Counted from the stretch's first letter, positions 40,560 through 49,716 are shown. The stretch: 64,000 nt of DNA from Legionellaceae bacterium UBA6148 (GCA_002423125.1 DIUW01000027.1:5886-69885); one strand, 5' to 3'. Notes: generated by a model not told the origin, from the sequence alone. Made by a program: numbers and translations.

Positions 40560-41565
40560 TTGACGGTGGATTTAACAAGGAGGTCTCGGAAGCGCGCGTA
40601 GCAGCACGATTCTCTAATAAAGGATTACATCCTACTGGCGAAAAAAATGAGTGACTTGGCTTTATGGAATGAACATTCGCATCGAATGCAGTGGCTCGCA
40701 TTTCCAGTTTGCGCTGTAAAGCCTTAAATAAATTTTCCTCCTTTCCCGCATATGCGCGAGCTATCATTTCGGTAGCATTTGAAGGAAACAATTCTAATCC
40801 TAATTTCTCAAACTTCTCTACTTCCGTTGGCAATGGAGAAAAATAACGGTTTACTGATCCAAGTTTCTGTTGTATTGGTTTAACACGGCCATGTACTTGT
40901 TTTTCTAAAGCATCTAGTATCAATGATGAGGCACAATCAACCGAAGAACACGTCATCTCAAGAAGAGAGCGATCAATATCTAATGTAGTGGAGCCAACAA
41001 TGTCGCCTGTATCAATTTCTTTATCAATTTCATGCAAGGTCAAAGTTGCTTTACGTTGACCATTTAACATTGTTCGAAACAAGGGCATATAGCCCCTGCA
41101 TTCAGGTAGTGCTCCAGAGTGCAAGTTCCATAAAAATTTACCTTCATCTTTAGAAAATCTTTGTATGAATTGAGTGCTGAATTTTTGTAAGCATCTTAAC
41201 GACAATGCACCATTAAAATTTTCTGTATCTAATCTTTTTAAAAACTCAGGCGAATTTATATCGTTTATCTCTTCAACCCCAAAACCGTATTTTTTAGATA
41301 AACCATTTGGACTGAAACATGAGGCATTTTCTACAATAGGATATTGATCAAGAACGTGATGAACATCTGGTAAAATCATTCGCTCATATAAATAAAATTT
41401 TCCTAACCTAGAATGCGCTTTTTTAATACTTTGTAAATTCGGTGTATAAAATACAGTAATTGACCATCCCTTATTAATGACTTTTTCTGAAAACTTTTTA
41501 AGTAGCATCGCGGTAGATAAATCACTCCCAGCAAAAATCCCAATTTTATTAACTATTACTGACAT
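40552..41565 (-). CDS. Formyltransferase-family protein (methionyl-tRNA formyltransferase-like)
   Basis: The central part (residues about 105-200) has the 10-formyl-THF transferase signature: NLHSGALPECRG, where the usual HP is HS, and IDKEIDTGDIVG with the catalytic aspartate. The N-terminal 100 residues are a weak Rossmann-type fold, and the 120-residue C-terminus does not resemble Fmt. It is therefore probably not the housekeeping Fmt but a sugar- or amine-formylating enzyme. It is the last gene of a minus-strand run with a small membrane protein and two FAD enzymes, so it may modify the same substrate as they do. Substrate unknown. Confidence 0.72.
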   Translation of the reverse strand: MSVIVNKIGIFAGSDLSTAMLLKKFSEKVINKGWSITVFYTPNLQSIKKAHSRLGKFYLYERMILPDVHHVLDQYPIVENASCFSPNGLSKKYGFGVEEINDINSPEFLKRLDTENFNGALSLRCLQKFSTQFIQRFSKDEGKFLWNLHSGALPECRGYMPLFRTMLNGQRKATLTLHEIDKEIDTGDIVGSTTLDIDRSLLEMTCSSVDCASSLILDALEKQVHGRVKPIQQKLGSVNRYFSPLPTEVEKFEKLGLELFPSNATEMIARAYAGKEENLFKALQRKLEMRATAFDANVHSIKPSHSFFSPVGCNPLLENRAATRASETSLLNPPSIN

Positions 41566-41588
41566 ATTCTATTCCCTCCCTCACGTTT

Positions 41589-41987
41589 TTAATCCAACGT
41601 TCTTGATTGTACCGGTGCTTCATCAGCTGAAATAATAACAGGTGATCGTGCATACTTAATTGAAAAGAAAAATCCATACGCACCGATAAGCGTTGCAGAT
41701 CCTCCAAGCCCAACAAGATATGCAGCAGCAGTCTTTGAAATTTGCGGCATTTGTGTTTGCTGCTTTCCCTCTCTCAATCCTGCAAGATTAAATACTCCGA
41801 ATAATACAGCAGAAGTACCAAGCAATAATAAGTAAATCATTATTTTTTTTGCAGTTGGATGAAGCAAAATTTGCAATATAAATGAATTAGAAATTTCGTG
41901 TTGTATTACCTGAGCTTGACTTTCACTCGCCTGGCTCTCTCCACCCGTAATGATTGCATGTGGCTCATCTATAAACATTGGAATCAT
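41589..41987 (-). CDS. Small two-helix membrane protein, unknown
   Basis: Two hydrophobic helices (about residues 48-68 and 85-108) flank a polar loop with glutamines, and the N-terminal 35 residues are acidic and polar. GGGGT precedes the ATG by about 7 nt. I recognise no family. It lies between the formyltransferase-like gene and the NAD(P)/FAD-binding gene with short gaps (23 and 43 nt), so it probably belongs to the same operon. Confidence 0.6.
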   Translation of the reverse strand: MIPMFIDEPHAIITGGESQASESQAQVIQHEISNSFILQILLHPTAKKIMIYLLLLGTSAVLFGVFNLAGLREGKQQTQMPQISKTAAAYLVGLGGSATLIGAYGFFFSIKYARSPVIISADEAPVQSRTLD

Positions 41988-42030
41988 ATATTACCCCAGG
42001 TCCAAAACATATGTGATCTAAAATAGGCCA

Positions 42031-43641
42031 TCAAAAAGAGTGAGATTTTGTGACCTCATAACCATAACGATTCGCTGCCATTGCGCCTAAACCAACTGCG
42101 CACGTAATCGCGACCATCCTTGGATTAGAGAACATCCTATATCCCGAAAATTGCGCGTGATTGGATGCTGAACATATCTTCGACACTATTAATTTAGATA
42201 CTTCTGAGGCTTGTCGGGCCACCATTACGATATGTTCTGTAGCTAAATAATCACCAGCAGTTACACCACCTAACGCAAAGATTTTTGGGTTTTTACCCGT
42301 TTTAGGAGAAATGACTTGAAGTGTCCTGAAATCAACGACAATACCGGCTAATTCATGTGGTTGAAGAAGTTTTCTTTGTATCATTCGTCTATAGGGTTGA
42401 GTTCCCCTAGGATTAGATCCAGGACCTGTCGCGTTAATTATATTTTTGATTGTGAGAGGCTGTCCCTCATCAAAAGACATTAAAAATCCTCCTTCATCTA
42501 ACTCAGTAATTTTCCCCATTCCCCCTCGAACATTAAGTTGTCCGGATGCAAGATAGTTTCGAATTTTGTAAGCATTCTCTAGCGGGAAAGAGGCTAAATA
42601 AGTCATATAAGTCCCTTTATAACAATGGATGAATTTCTTTTTGTCATTCAAGCTTAACATTGACCATATATCAGGGGCTAAAGAGTAGGATGCAGTAAGA
42701 ACTTGTTGCCAAGGTTTAGGACCATATTCAGCCCTTGCAATTTGTTGTATTAACCATTTTTCAGGTAATAAATCTTGATAAGATCGTACTATATTGTGAG
42801 GCAGTAATACTTTACCCTCTGCTTCATTGATTTCATTGAACGCTAATTTAGCCAAATCATTTAATGAAAGATAACGTGAACCACCATCTGTTAATCGATG
42901 AAAATTATCAGCGGTTAGGTGTTTTAGACGGTATTCAGGAATATCCTTAGATGCAACTGCAGGCAATAACCCACTGCGAGAAACCATCGTTATTTTGCCA
43001 CGGTGACCCGCAGCTAAAAGTTTAAGTACGGCATCAATTGCGGTAAGACGAGTGCCGATAACGGCAATGTCACTATTTCTATCCATTTTTTCATCTAATT
43101 TTTCTTCATATGGAGTATGAAAATAGCCTGCTTTGCTAATTAAATGACTGTAAGATGAGGATGGCATAGTACCTGTACATAAAATCAAATAATCGCCTAT
43201 AAGGTTGCCTTGATCGGTAAAAACTTTAATGGAACTTCCTTGCATGTCAACATCAGTTACTACGCAATTGGTTTTGTATTGAATGGATATGCCAAGACTG
43301 GCAGCATCACGTTGAACTTTTTGGGCAAGGAACTCTAAATATTCTCCAAAAAATTGTCTTGGGGGAAAATTTGTATCTTGCGGGGCGCCTGCTCTTGATT
43401 TTAGCCACTCTGTAAAGCGACCTTTAGTTCCAAAGATCGGTTCCATTTTATCTTTATGTATATTCAGTATGCTTTCTGCGTTTGACTTTGAGAAGGCGAG
43501 CCCTGGACCAATTTTATCACCTTTTTCAATGACAAGAATTTCTAACGGCTCACTCAATTTTTGCTGCTGATATTCTTCAACCATATGAAGGCAAGTCGAA
43601 ACGGCCGCTGGCCCTCCACCAATAATCATTATTTTAGTCAT
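42031..43641 (-). CDS. FAD/NAD(P)-binding protein (NAD_binding_9 type)
   Basis: The N-terminal dinucleotide fold IIGGGPAAVSTCLHM, GPGLAFS near residue 48, a second fold at IAVIGTRLTAIDAVLKLL near residue 190 and INATGPGSNPRG near 400 resemble the NAD_binding_9 family (YdhS-like). The ATG at 43641 has GTGAG about 7 nt upstream; the GTG at 43653 is part of that site. After the enzyme domain the C-terminus has a hydrophobic stretch (MVAITCAVGLGAMAANRYG) that could be a tail anchor. It is preceded by another FAD enzyme with a 36-nt gap. The reaction is unknown. Confidence 0.78.
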   Translation of the reverse strand: MTKIMIIGGGPAAVSTCLHMVEEYQQQKLSEPLEILVIEKGDKIGPGLAFSKSNAESILNIHKDKMEPIFGTKGRFTEWLKSRAGAPQDTNFPPRQFFGEYLEFLAQKVQRDAASLGISIQYKTNCVVTDVDMQGSSIKVFTDQGNLIGDYLILCTGTMPSSSYSHLISKAGYFHTPYEEKLDEKMDRNSDIAVIGTRLTAIDAVLKLLAAGHRGKITMVSRSGLLPAVASKDIPEYRLKHLTADNFHRLTDGGSRYLSLNDLAKLAFNEINEAEGKVLLPHNIVRSYQDLLPEKWLIQQIARAEYGPKPWQQVLTASYSLAPDIWSMLSLNDKKKFIHCYKGTYMTYLASFPLENAYKIRNYLASGQLNVRGGMGKITELDEGGFLMSFDEGQPLTIKNIINATGPGSNPRGTQPYRRMIQRKLLQPHELAGIVVDFRTLQVISPKTGKNPKIFALGGVTAGDYLATEHIVMVARQASEVSKLIVSKICSASNHAQFSGYRMFSNPRMVAITCAVGLGAMAANRYGYEVTKSHSF

Positions 43642-43676
43642 ATATATTCTCACTTTTTATCATTTGACTACCCCAA

Positions 43677-45338
43677 TTACAATTTAGATTGCATGGTAGA
43701 TGGTTGTTGGTAATGAATGTCAGCTCTTGTCGAACGAGAAACTTCTAACACGCGTTGTCCGAGTTCTTTAGGTACATGAAAGATAGGATGTTGTCTTCCC
43801 TTTAAAAATATACTTGTTGCAACTGCTGCTGGTGCATTGGATACACCAGCGGAGCTTAAATGTGTTATCACGCAAAGGTTGGTAATTTTTTCGCCCGATG
43901 GACGTCGTATCCCCGAATCAATGGTTGGAGCACCATCAAATGATACTGCTCTTGACCCCACGGCTCGAAAAATTATTTGTTCGTCAATTAATCGCTGTAA
44001 GTGTATGACAGTGAGGGTTTTATTTCTTGTGTTCTCGCCCAAACAGATCGAGATAAAACGTGGGAAAACTCTATTGAGCAGATTAAGCTGAAACACTTGC
44101 TGAATTTGTGCAAATGAATCTGTCATTTTTGGCTCTGTTTCTCCATAAAATGTTGTTGTCCCTGCAATCCCAATAAAACAATTCTTACCGTCAACGCCAG
44201 CACGACAGACAGATGCACATTGATTTGATGACAAGGCTAGATGCATTTGATAGGTAGATAGATCAGCATCTTTTACTCTCGACAATGGAAGTTGCAATTT
44301 TAGTGAGCTACCCACAAAGCGCGCTGCAGCTGGTTCATATAAGCCAAATCGTCGTAGTGTACCTACTGCTGACCCGGGGCATAATATAAATTCATGATGC
44401 TTGTAATGTTTTTTATCGTGATTTTTATTAGGAGAGAACGTTAGTCCGATTAATTTATTATGCTGGAGTGGATCAAATGCTAACCCAGTTACTTCTCTGC
44501 GTTTCACTCTAAAGCATTTTTTTTGAAGGCCTTGATCGTTGGTATAGCTCCCCATGACCGCTTTAAGGTATTCAGCAAATAGAGGCATGAATTTATGCGT
44601 ATCAATACTGCCGCCTGGCTTCCATAAAACCGAGGCGCCCTTTGTCCAAACTCTTACATTTTGATCATTTAATTTAGAATAATCATTACAAAAATCGGTT
44701 AATAAGGGATCTTTTTCCATGACTTCATTCGGTGTTAACACGGCCGTACTGGTATAGCCTAATGACTGAAAGTGGGTAACAACACTCGCCAAGCTTTTTT
44801 CAATTCCGCTGGTATTATAATAGACATTCATACGATAGCCATTTTTGACACCTTCGGCTGTTTTGGGGCACGCAATAAACTGACAATCATCAAGAATTTG
44901 CCTGAGTCTTGGATCGGCCTGTTGGTATAAATGAGACCAAACCCACATTGCATACTGGCCAAAATCATCTAAAACCCTCGCTCGATAGCGATATTTTTCA
45001 TTATCTAAACTGGATTTTAGAACCTCATTAATAAATTCTTCCGTCGTTTTCGCGTCATTAATCTCGGGCAGATCAATACCCAATCCACCATTTAATTTGT
45101 AATAAGGGTGCTGAAGTGCATTGATTAACTGTTTACCAACGGGAATAACCGATAATTCATTAGGAGATAAACTTGGGAAGAGATTTTCAGCCAATGGCTT
45201 TGTATTTTCAAGCGGTTTTCCGTAAATCGTGATACGTCGATCGCCTGCTTGTTTAGACTCTAAATACAACATGTATGCAATGAAGTAGGCGACAGGACCG
45301 TCACCGATAATGGATAATTTTTCATTTAGTCTCATCAA
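43677..45338 (-). CDS. FAD-dependent oxidoreductase (DAO-like)
   Basis: The N-terminal LSIIGDGPVAYFIAYML is a divergent GxGxxx dinucleotide-binding loop. A central substrate domain holds GGSIDTHKFMPLFAEYL, which in D-amino-acid oxidase relatives precedes the FAD-linked strand, and FILCPGSAVGTLRRFG resembles the second FAD motif. The C-terminal part has GAPTIDSGIRRP. The length of 553 is longer than typical DAO enzymes. It is the first gene of the minus-strand run to 40552. Donor and acceptor are unknown; oxidation of an amine or hydroxy acid is a guess from family. Confidence 0.7.
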   Translation of the reverse strand: MMRLNEKLSIIGDGPVAYFIAYMLYLESKQAGDRRITIYGKPLENTKPLAENLFPSLSPNELSVIPVGKQLINALQHPYYKLNGGLGIDLPEINDAKTTEEFINEVLKSSLDNEKYRYRARVLDDFGQYAMWVWSHLYQQADPRLRQILDDCQFIACPKTAEGVKNGYRMNVYYNTSGIEKSLASVVTHFQSLGYTSTAVLTPNEVMEKDPLLTDFCNDYSKLNDQNVRVWTKGASVLWKPGGSIDTHKFMPLFAEYLKAVMGSYTNDQGLQKKCFRVKRREVTGLAFDPLQHNKLIGLTFSPNKNHDKKHYKHHEFILCPGSAVGTLRRFGLYEPAAARFVGSSLKLQLPLSRVKDADLSTYQMHLALSSNQCASVCRAGVDGKNCFIGIAGTTTFYGETEPKMTDSFAQIQQVFQLNLLNRVFPRFISICLGENTRNKTLTVIHLQRLIDEQIIFRAVGSRAVSFDGAPTIDSGIRRPSGEKITNLCVITHLSSAGVSNAPAAVATSIFLKGRQHPIFHVPKELGQRVLEVSRSTRADIHYQQPSTMQSKL

Positions 45339-45420
45339 TTATTTCCCCTAAGTCCTACAAGTCTATAAGATCTATTTGCTTGGTGAAAATAATACCATGA
45401 TATTTTTTTAAATAAATTTC

Positions 45421-45615
45421 TTATTTCATAAGTTTTAATTTCAATTTGATTGTATTTTTAATATTTTCAAGTAATTTATGGGAATAATTATCCTGGAAAA
45501 AGCAGTTGGAGGCGTAGCGAGATGGATTACTAGTGCTTGCTTCACAGCCCATACATCGATCCCAATCAATCAGTAAATTGTTCTCTTGAGATTTCATTAA
45601 GGGTATCATCAGCAT
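45421..45615 (-). CDS. Possible small protein of 64 aa, doubtful
   Basis: This short frame lies in the 304-nt gap between the FAD oxidoreductase and the divergent hemH. It has a cysteine pair (CMGC) and a lysine-rich tail but no ribosome site and no recognised family. The gap otherwise holds only the imperfect palindrome at 45600-45623. It may be noise. Confidence 0.2.
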   Translation of the reverse strand: MLMIPLMKSQENNLLIDWDRCMGCEASTSNPSRYASNCFFQDNYSHKLLENIKNTIKLKLKLMK

Positions 45616-45623
45616 GATATACC
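45600..45623. promoter_or_regulatory. Imperfect palindrome upstream of hemH
   Basis: GGGTATCAT and ATGATATACCC form an inverted repeat ending 19 nt before the hemH ATG. Its position fits an operator or leader hairpin for hemH. No regulator is identified. Confidence 0.3.
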
Positions 45624-45642
45624 CATCGGAACAGGAGTTTTA

Positions 45643-46671
45643 ATGAATAGGTCAAAAGTAGGTGTTCTATTAATCAATCTAGGCACTCCTGATAACTGTG
45701 ATCCAAAATCTGTCTATGTTTATTTGAAGCAGTTTTTAAATGATCCTCGCGTCATTGATTTGCCCGCTATCATACGTTACGTTTTAGTTAATTGGATCAT
45801 CATACCTTTTCGATATAAGCAATCTGCTCATGCGTATCAACAAATATGGAGTAATAAAGGCTCCCCATTATTAACCCATAGCCAGGATTTGGTGAATGCG
45901 GTCAGAAAAGAATTTGATACATCAGTACAAATTGAATTAGGCATGCGATATGGAAATCCTAGTATTGATTCAGCTTTTAGTGCACTTAAAGATTGTAAAA
46001 AAATCATTGCTATCCCCCTATTTCCTCAATATTCATCAGCAGCAACCGGATCTGCAACACAAGAGTTATTAAGAGTGCTTGGTGACCAATGGAATATTCC
46101 GGAAATAAGCGTAAAAAGGGATTTTTTCAACAACCCTGATTTTATTGCTGCTTATGCGAGCATTATTAAAGAACATTTAAATGATAAAAAAATGGATGCC
46201 CTTATTTTTAGCTTTCATGGATTACCAGAACGACATATTGATAAAAGTGCATGTCGTTCGGTATGTTCAAGATTAGAACCTTGTCCCAAACCCGATCAAC
46301 TGAACACCTATTGTTATCGAGCGCAATGCTATGAAACCTCCCGTCTTATTGCAAAAGAGTTAAATTTAAGTTCATCAGACTATGTGGTTTCTTTTCAATC
46401 CCGGCTTGGTAAAACACCGTGGATTAAACCCTATACTGACTTGATTTTAGAGGATCTAAGGCAAAAGAAGGTCGAAAATATCGCTATAGTTTGCCCGTCA
46501 TTTGTTTCTGATTGTTTGGAAACTCTGGAAGAAATTAACATTCGCGCGAGGGCTCAATGGCTTGATCTTGGAGGACGTGATTTTGTTTTTATTCCCTGCA
46601 TTAATACTCATCCCACTTGGGTCGAAGGACTTGTAAAAATGATAAAAAGCCAAATTTTTAATGGTGAGTAG
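45643..46671 (+). CDS. hemH: Ferrochelatase
   Basis: HemH inserts Fe(II) into protoporphyrin IX to make protoheme. LLINLGTPD at the N-terminus, PLFPQYSSAATGS, the catalytic SFHGLPERHI and QSRLGKTPWIKPYTD are intact. A cysteine-rich stretch (CRSVC, CPKP, CYRAQC) near residue 200-230 is common in proteobacterial members. The length of 342 is normal. The ATG follows AGGAG by 6 nt. It stands between the FAD cluster and the decayed GIY-YIG/Fic region. Confidence 0.96.
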   Translation: MNRSKVGVLLINLGTPDNCDPKSVYVYLKQFLNDPRVIDLPAIIRYVLVNWIIIPFRYKQSAHAYQQIWSNKGSPLLTHSQDLVNAVRKEFDTSVQIELGMRYGNPSIDSAFSALKDCKKIIAIPLFPQYSSAATGSATQELLRVLGDQWNIPEISVKRDFFNNPDFIAAYASIIKEHLNDKKMDALIFSFHGLPERHIDKSACRSVCSRLEPCPKPDQLNTYCYRAQCYETSRLIAKELNLSSSDYVVSFQSRLGKTPWIKPYTDLILEDLRQKKVENIAIVCPSFVSDCLETLEEINIRARAQWLDLGGRDFVFIPCINTHPTWVEGLVKMIKSQIFNGE

Positions 46672-46784
46672 ACCCGCGAAGAAGAAAAAATATCAATGCA
46701 GATCTTTTGCCATCGGAGAAAATTCGGATATTGGTCTCATTAAAATAGTTGACTACGATTCAAAAAAAATGTTTAAAATTATCT

Positions 46785-46864
46785 CGATCCCGTTCGTGCT
46801 GAGGAGGCGCGAATACGGACCGATCGAGTGGTAGAGAGTCCAACGCGCCGTCTCGAAGCATGCA
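46785..46864 (+). repeat. REP-like unit, left copy
   Basis: About 80 nt running from CGATCCCGTTCGTGCTGAGG to CGTCTCGAAGCATG. The same unit occurs in reverse orientation at 47152-47230; the ends match closely and the middle about 30 nt differ. The pair brackets a GIY-YIG gene remnant. Confidence 0.75.
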
Positions 46865-46892
46865 CACAGACGGCACCCAACGGAGTTATGTT

Positions 46893-47204
46893 ATGTTTTG
46901 GGTTTAGATTCTTCAATGTAATGATAAAAGCGATTACACGGATCACACCGATAATTTAGAAAATCGATTTGCACAGCATCAAAATAAAATGATCTCGAGT
47001 TGTTACACATGTACACGACTGCCTGTTCAATTGATGTACTCACAAAAATTTTCTACGCGAGAAGAAGCACTTGCTGCTGAAAAACAAATACAGGGGTGGA
47101 ACCGCAGAAAAAAAGATGCTCTCATTAAGGGAGACTGGCAGGCACTATCTGCACATGCTTCGAGACGGCGCGTTGACCTACCTACCAACCTGGATCATCA
47201 GTGA
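46893..47204 (+). pseudogene. Decayed GIY-YIG endonuclease (UPF0213-type)
   Basis: In frame from the ATG at 46893 the translation reads MFWV, a TAG stop, then ILQCND. The stop at 46905-46907 replaces the tyrosine expected in the YIL motif. Later the expected YYTGHTDN reads DYTDHTDN, so the catalytic tyrosine and glycine of the second motif are also lost. Downstream the sequence is family-typical: LENRFAQHQ, RLPVQLMYSQKF and AAEKQIQGWNRRKKDALIKGDW. The last 20 codons run into the right REP-like unit. The intact open part alone (46989-47204) lacks the catalytic centre. Confidence 0.8.
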
Positions 47205-47230
47205 CGCGCCTCCTCAGCACGAACGGGGTC
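47152..47230 (-). repeat. REP-like unit, right inverted copy
   Basis: This is the inverted partner of 46785-46864, from CATGCTTCGAGACGGCGCGTT to CACGAACGGGGTCG in plus orientation (the first written in full is 21 nt with CATGCTTCGAGACGGCGCG as its conserved core). It supplies the 3' end of the GIY-YIG frame and abuts the Fic remnant, so its outer end is a likely insertion or recombination border. Confidence 0.75.
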
Positions 47231-47727
47231 GAATAAATGGGTTCGGAAGAGCGATAGCTGAAAAAATATTATGCAAACGCTATGAAAAGCCTATCATCAC
47301 GTTGCTGTCACATTGTTTATTAAAACGTCGAAAAGATTATTATGCAGTATTGGCTGCCGCCAGTTGTGCATTGGATATTAGCAATTGGCTCTTATGGTTC
47401 TCTCATCAGGTGCTCGAAGCCCAAAAACAAACACTGTCTTATATTGATTTTATTCTCTATAAAACAAGGTTAATGGAGAAGGTGCTTCATCTGCTAAATC
47501 CTCGGCAAGAAAAAGTTGTCTTAAGAATATTACGAGAAGGACCTGAGGGATTTAAAGGCGATCTGAGTGCCGCGAAATACATCACCATAACCGGTGCATC
47601 TGTACCAACAACGACTCGAGATTTGAATGATTTAGTGTTCAACGGTATCTTGCAACGCCGTGGTATGAGAAAAGCAACACGATATTTCCTCACTGGTAAC
47701 TTTTCCCAAGATAACGGCCTCTGCTGA
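47231..47727 (+). pseudogene. 3' remnant of a Fic-domain protein gene
   Basis: The frame resumes at the REP border with GFGRAIAEKIL, matching the end of the Fic motif region (HPFxDGNGRIGRAIAEK in intact proteins), but the catalytic HPF is missing. The rest follows the C-terminal half of DUF4172/Fic proteins: DISNWLLWFSHQVLEAQ, LNPRQEKVVLRILREGPEGFKG and a winged-helix part with ATRDLNDLVFNG. Fic enzymes AMPylate target proteins. With the active site absent the product cannot act. The open frame begins at 47071 only because it reads the GIY-YIG sequence in another frame. Confidence 0.8.
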
Positions 47728-47797
47728 GAGTTTAGCTTTGTTATAACGCCCGTTTTTGATTCAATAAGAAAATCAAGTAATTACATCATCGGTTCGC

Positions 47798-48721
47798 TTA
47801 GATTATTTTTAATTGTGATCCCGAGCAATTACTCGTGCATCGAATTTCTTTAATATTGGCATCAATGGTCTTACAAATATTATCTAGTGGTAGGTGGCTT
47901 AAATTTTTTTCAGAAAATGGATTTTGTAATTCGATACCGATTTGATCGAGTGAAAAAAGTGCATAGGAGACTATCCCAACAATAAATGGGCTGATAAATA
48001 AAGAAACGTCGGCTAACGCAAAGGGTAGCATTAATAAAAAGAATAAAATAAAGCGCCGTGATTTTATAGCCATAACAAAAGGCATCGGTGTTTTTAAAAT
48101 CCGCTCACATGCTCCTTGAGCGTCAATAATATGTTCTATTTGTTCTTGTGCATGAAGAAATGAAAAGGGATCCAAGCCATAATGATTTCGCGCAATTTGT
48201 AACTCCTGTTCAATCATAGAGGCCAGGACAATTGGGCGATGCTTAGACGCATTTAACTGCTGAATATTTTCTACATCAATAAGATGACAAAGGTATTGTA
48301 AATGAGTATGTTCTCTTAAATTATCTTTCATAAGATAGGGCAAGGCCGAAATCATATTGGTGATTTTAAATATCCATTCCTGCGGACCTTGATTGGCGTA
48401 ATTAACTAAAATCATAGCCAGGTTCCTGCATTGATTCACAACATTACCCCATAATTTTCTTGCCTCCCACCACCGGTCATAGCCTGCATTGACTCTAAAG
48501 ACAAGGATTAAGCCCATGATGAGCCCGCCATATTCAAAAGGACCAATAGGTAAGACGGCCCATGGGAATAAATAACAGAGGTACGACACTAAGCTAGCGT
48601 ATATAATAATGAGGCTTACTTTTTTCATAACTTTAGGTGTGACAGAGCCTTTCAATGCCAAGGCACTTTTTAAAAAACTATCATATTCAGGCTGATTTTC
48701 TAAGCTATCATTTTGATTCAT
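47798..48721 (-). CDS. Bestrophin-like chloride channel family protein (UPF0187)
   Basis: Bestrophin homologues (YneE) form pentameric ion channels in the inner membrane. The conserved FRVNAGYDRWWEARKLWG follows two hydrophobic helices, and a second pair lies near residues 195-240. The ATG at 48721 gives 307 residues, close to E. coli YneE; the longer frame to 48790 overlaps the upstream gene. It starts 5 nt after the Sua5 stop, so the pair is likely co-transcribed. Ion selectivity is not predictable. Confidence 0.87.
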   Translation of the reverse strand: MNQNDSLENQPEYDSFLKSALALKGSVTPKVMKKVSLIIIYASLVSYLCYLFPWAVLPIGPFEYGGLIMGLILVFRVNAGYDRWWEARKLWGNVVNQCRNLAMILVNYANQGPQEWIFKITNMISALPYLMKDNLREHTHLQYLCHLIDVENIQQLNASKHRPIVLASMIEQELQIARNHYGLDPFSFLHAQEQIEHIIDAQGACERILKTPMPFVMAIKSRRFILFFLLMLPFALADVSLFISPFIVGIVSYALFSLDQIGIELQNPFSEKNLSHLPLDNICKTIDANIKEIRCTSNCSGSQLKII

Positions 48722-48726
48722 ATTTT

Positions 48727-49701
48727 TTACTCGATGATTGAATTTATTCGCTGCCCCGCTTTCAATATTTTTTCTCGAATGGCAGACCACTTTAGCTGAT
48801 TGGGCGGCAACTCAATAACAATTACTTCTGCTTCAGATTGATCAGCATACCTTAATTCATCATACAGTTGATAGGCTACAGTTTGCTCATCATTGGGTAA
48901 TTGATGATGAAATGTTTCCTCTTGTGGAGTATGATCTGAAAGACTAATCGTATAAATTTTGCCTTTTAATACATGTGAATAGTTATCAAGTTGCCGCCAA
49001 TCATCTATATAATAAAGCTTTTTTTGCGGTTTGTAATGACTCTCTAATTGCCCGGACACTCTTGGTGTCGATTGATTTAACGATCGTTGAGTTGGAAGGC
49101 GACCTTCAATGGTTTGCAAATCAATCATACCAGGACGTAAAACAAAATATTCATTATGATTCGTTGCTTGAATAATCGATGACTCTATACCCACATCACA
49201 ACGACCTCCATCTAAAATCAAAAAATCCTCATTAGGAAAACTTATGGCAACATGTAATGCCGTTGTTGGGCTTATTTGACCGAATGGATTCGCTGATGGA
49301 GCTACCAACGGTCGATTTAATTGTCTCAAAATATGTTGCGTTAACTCATGCTTTGGTGCACGAATAGCGATACTATTTTGCCCTCCATTCACTAAAGGAT
49401 TGACTGTTTTTTCCTTGCTATTCAAGACGAGAGTTAATGGTCCTGGCCAAAAAGAAACCATCATTTTTTGTGCATATTCAGGAATATCGGTGACCCATTG
49501 ACTGAGGTCCCAATCATGGCAAACGTGCATAATAAGCGGATGATTTAGAGGCCGATTTTTAATGGAAAATATTTTTTTTATCGCCGCTTCATTCGTTGCA
49601 TCAGCGGCTAGTCCATATACCGTCTCAGTTGGTATAGCAACGACACCTCCTTGCTCAAGCCGCGCTAAAGCGAGATTAACATCAGTTGTAATAGTTGTCA
49701 T
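48727..49701 (-). CDS. tsaC: L-threonylcarbamoyladenylate synthase (Sua5/YrdC with C-terminal domain)
   Basis: The enzyme makes threonylcarbamoyl-AMP for t6A37 in tRNAs reading ANN codons. The YrdC domain (about residues 1-200) has PTETVYGLAADA, the basic IKNRP, and APSANPFGQISPT. A C-terminal Sua5 domain of about 110 residues follows after a linker (GQLESHYKP), so this is the two-domain form. The length of 324 fits. It lies 16 nt downstream of dabA and directly before the bestrophin-like gene. Confidence 0.92.
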   Translation of the reverse strand: MTTITTDVNLALARLEQGGVVAIPTETVYGLAADATNEAAIKKIFSIKNRPLNHPLIMHVCHDWDLSQWVTDIPEYAQKMMVSFWPGPLTLVLNSKEKTVNPLVNGGQNSIAIRAPKHELTQHILRQLNRPLVAPSANPFGQISPTTALHVAISFPNEDFLILDGGRCDVGIESSIIQATNHNEYFVLRPGMIDLQTIEGRLPTQRSLNQSTPRVSGQLESHYKPQKKLYYIDDWRQLDNYSHVLKGKIYTISLSDHTPQEETFHHQLPNDEQTVAYQLYDELRYADQSEAEVIVIELPPNQLKWSAIREKILKAGQRINSIIE

Positions 49702-49716
49702 AAAGCCTCATTTGAA

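Noticed and set aside
40552..41565. Housekeeping methionyl-tRNA formyltransferase (fmt)
   Set aside because: The formyl-THF motif is altered, the C-terminal domain does not look like Fmt, and def, the usual neighbour, is absent.
46989..47204. A 71-residue intact gene for a GIY-YIG protein
   Set aside because: The in-frame sequence upstream shows the family N-terminus with a stop codon and altered catalytic residues, so this is the tail of a pseudogene.
47071..47230. Start of a 218-residue open frame taken as the N-terminus of an intact Fic-like protein
   Set aside because: This part is the GIY-YIG sequence and REP unit read in another frame; only the section after about 47231 matches Fic proteins.
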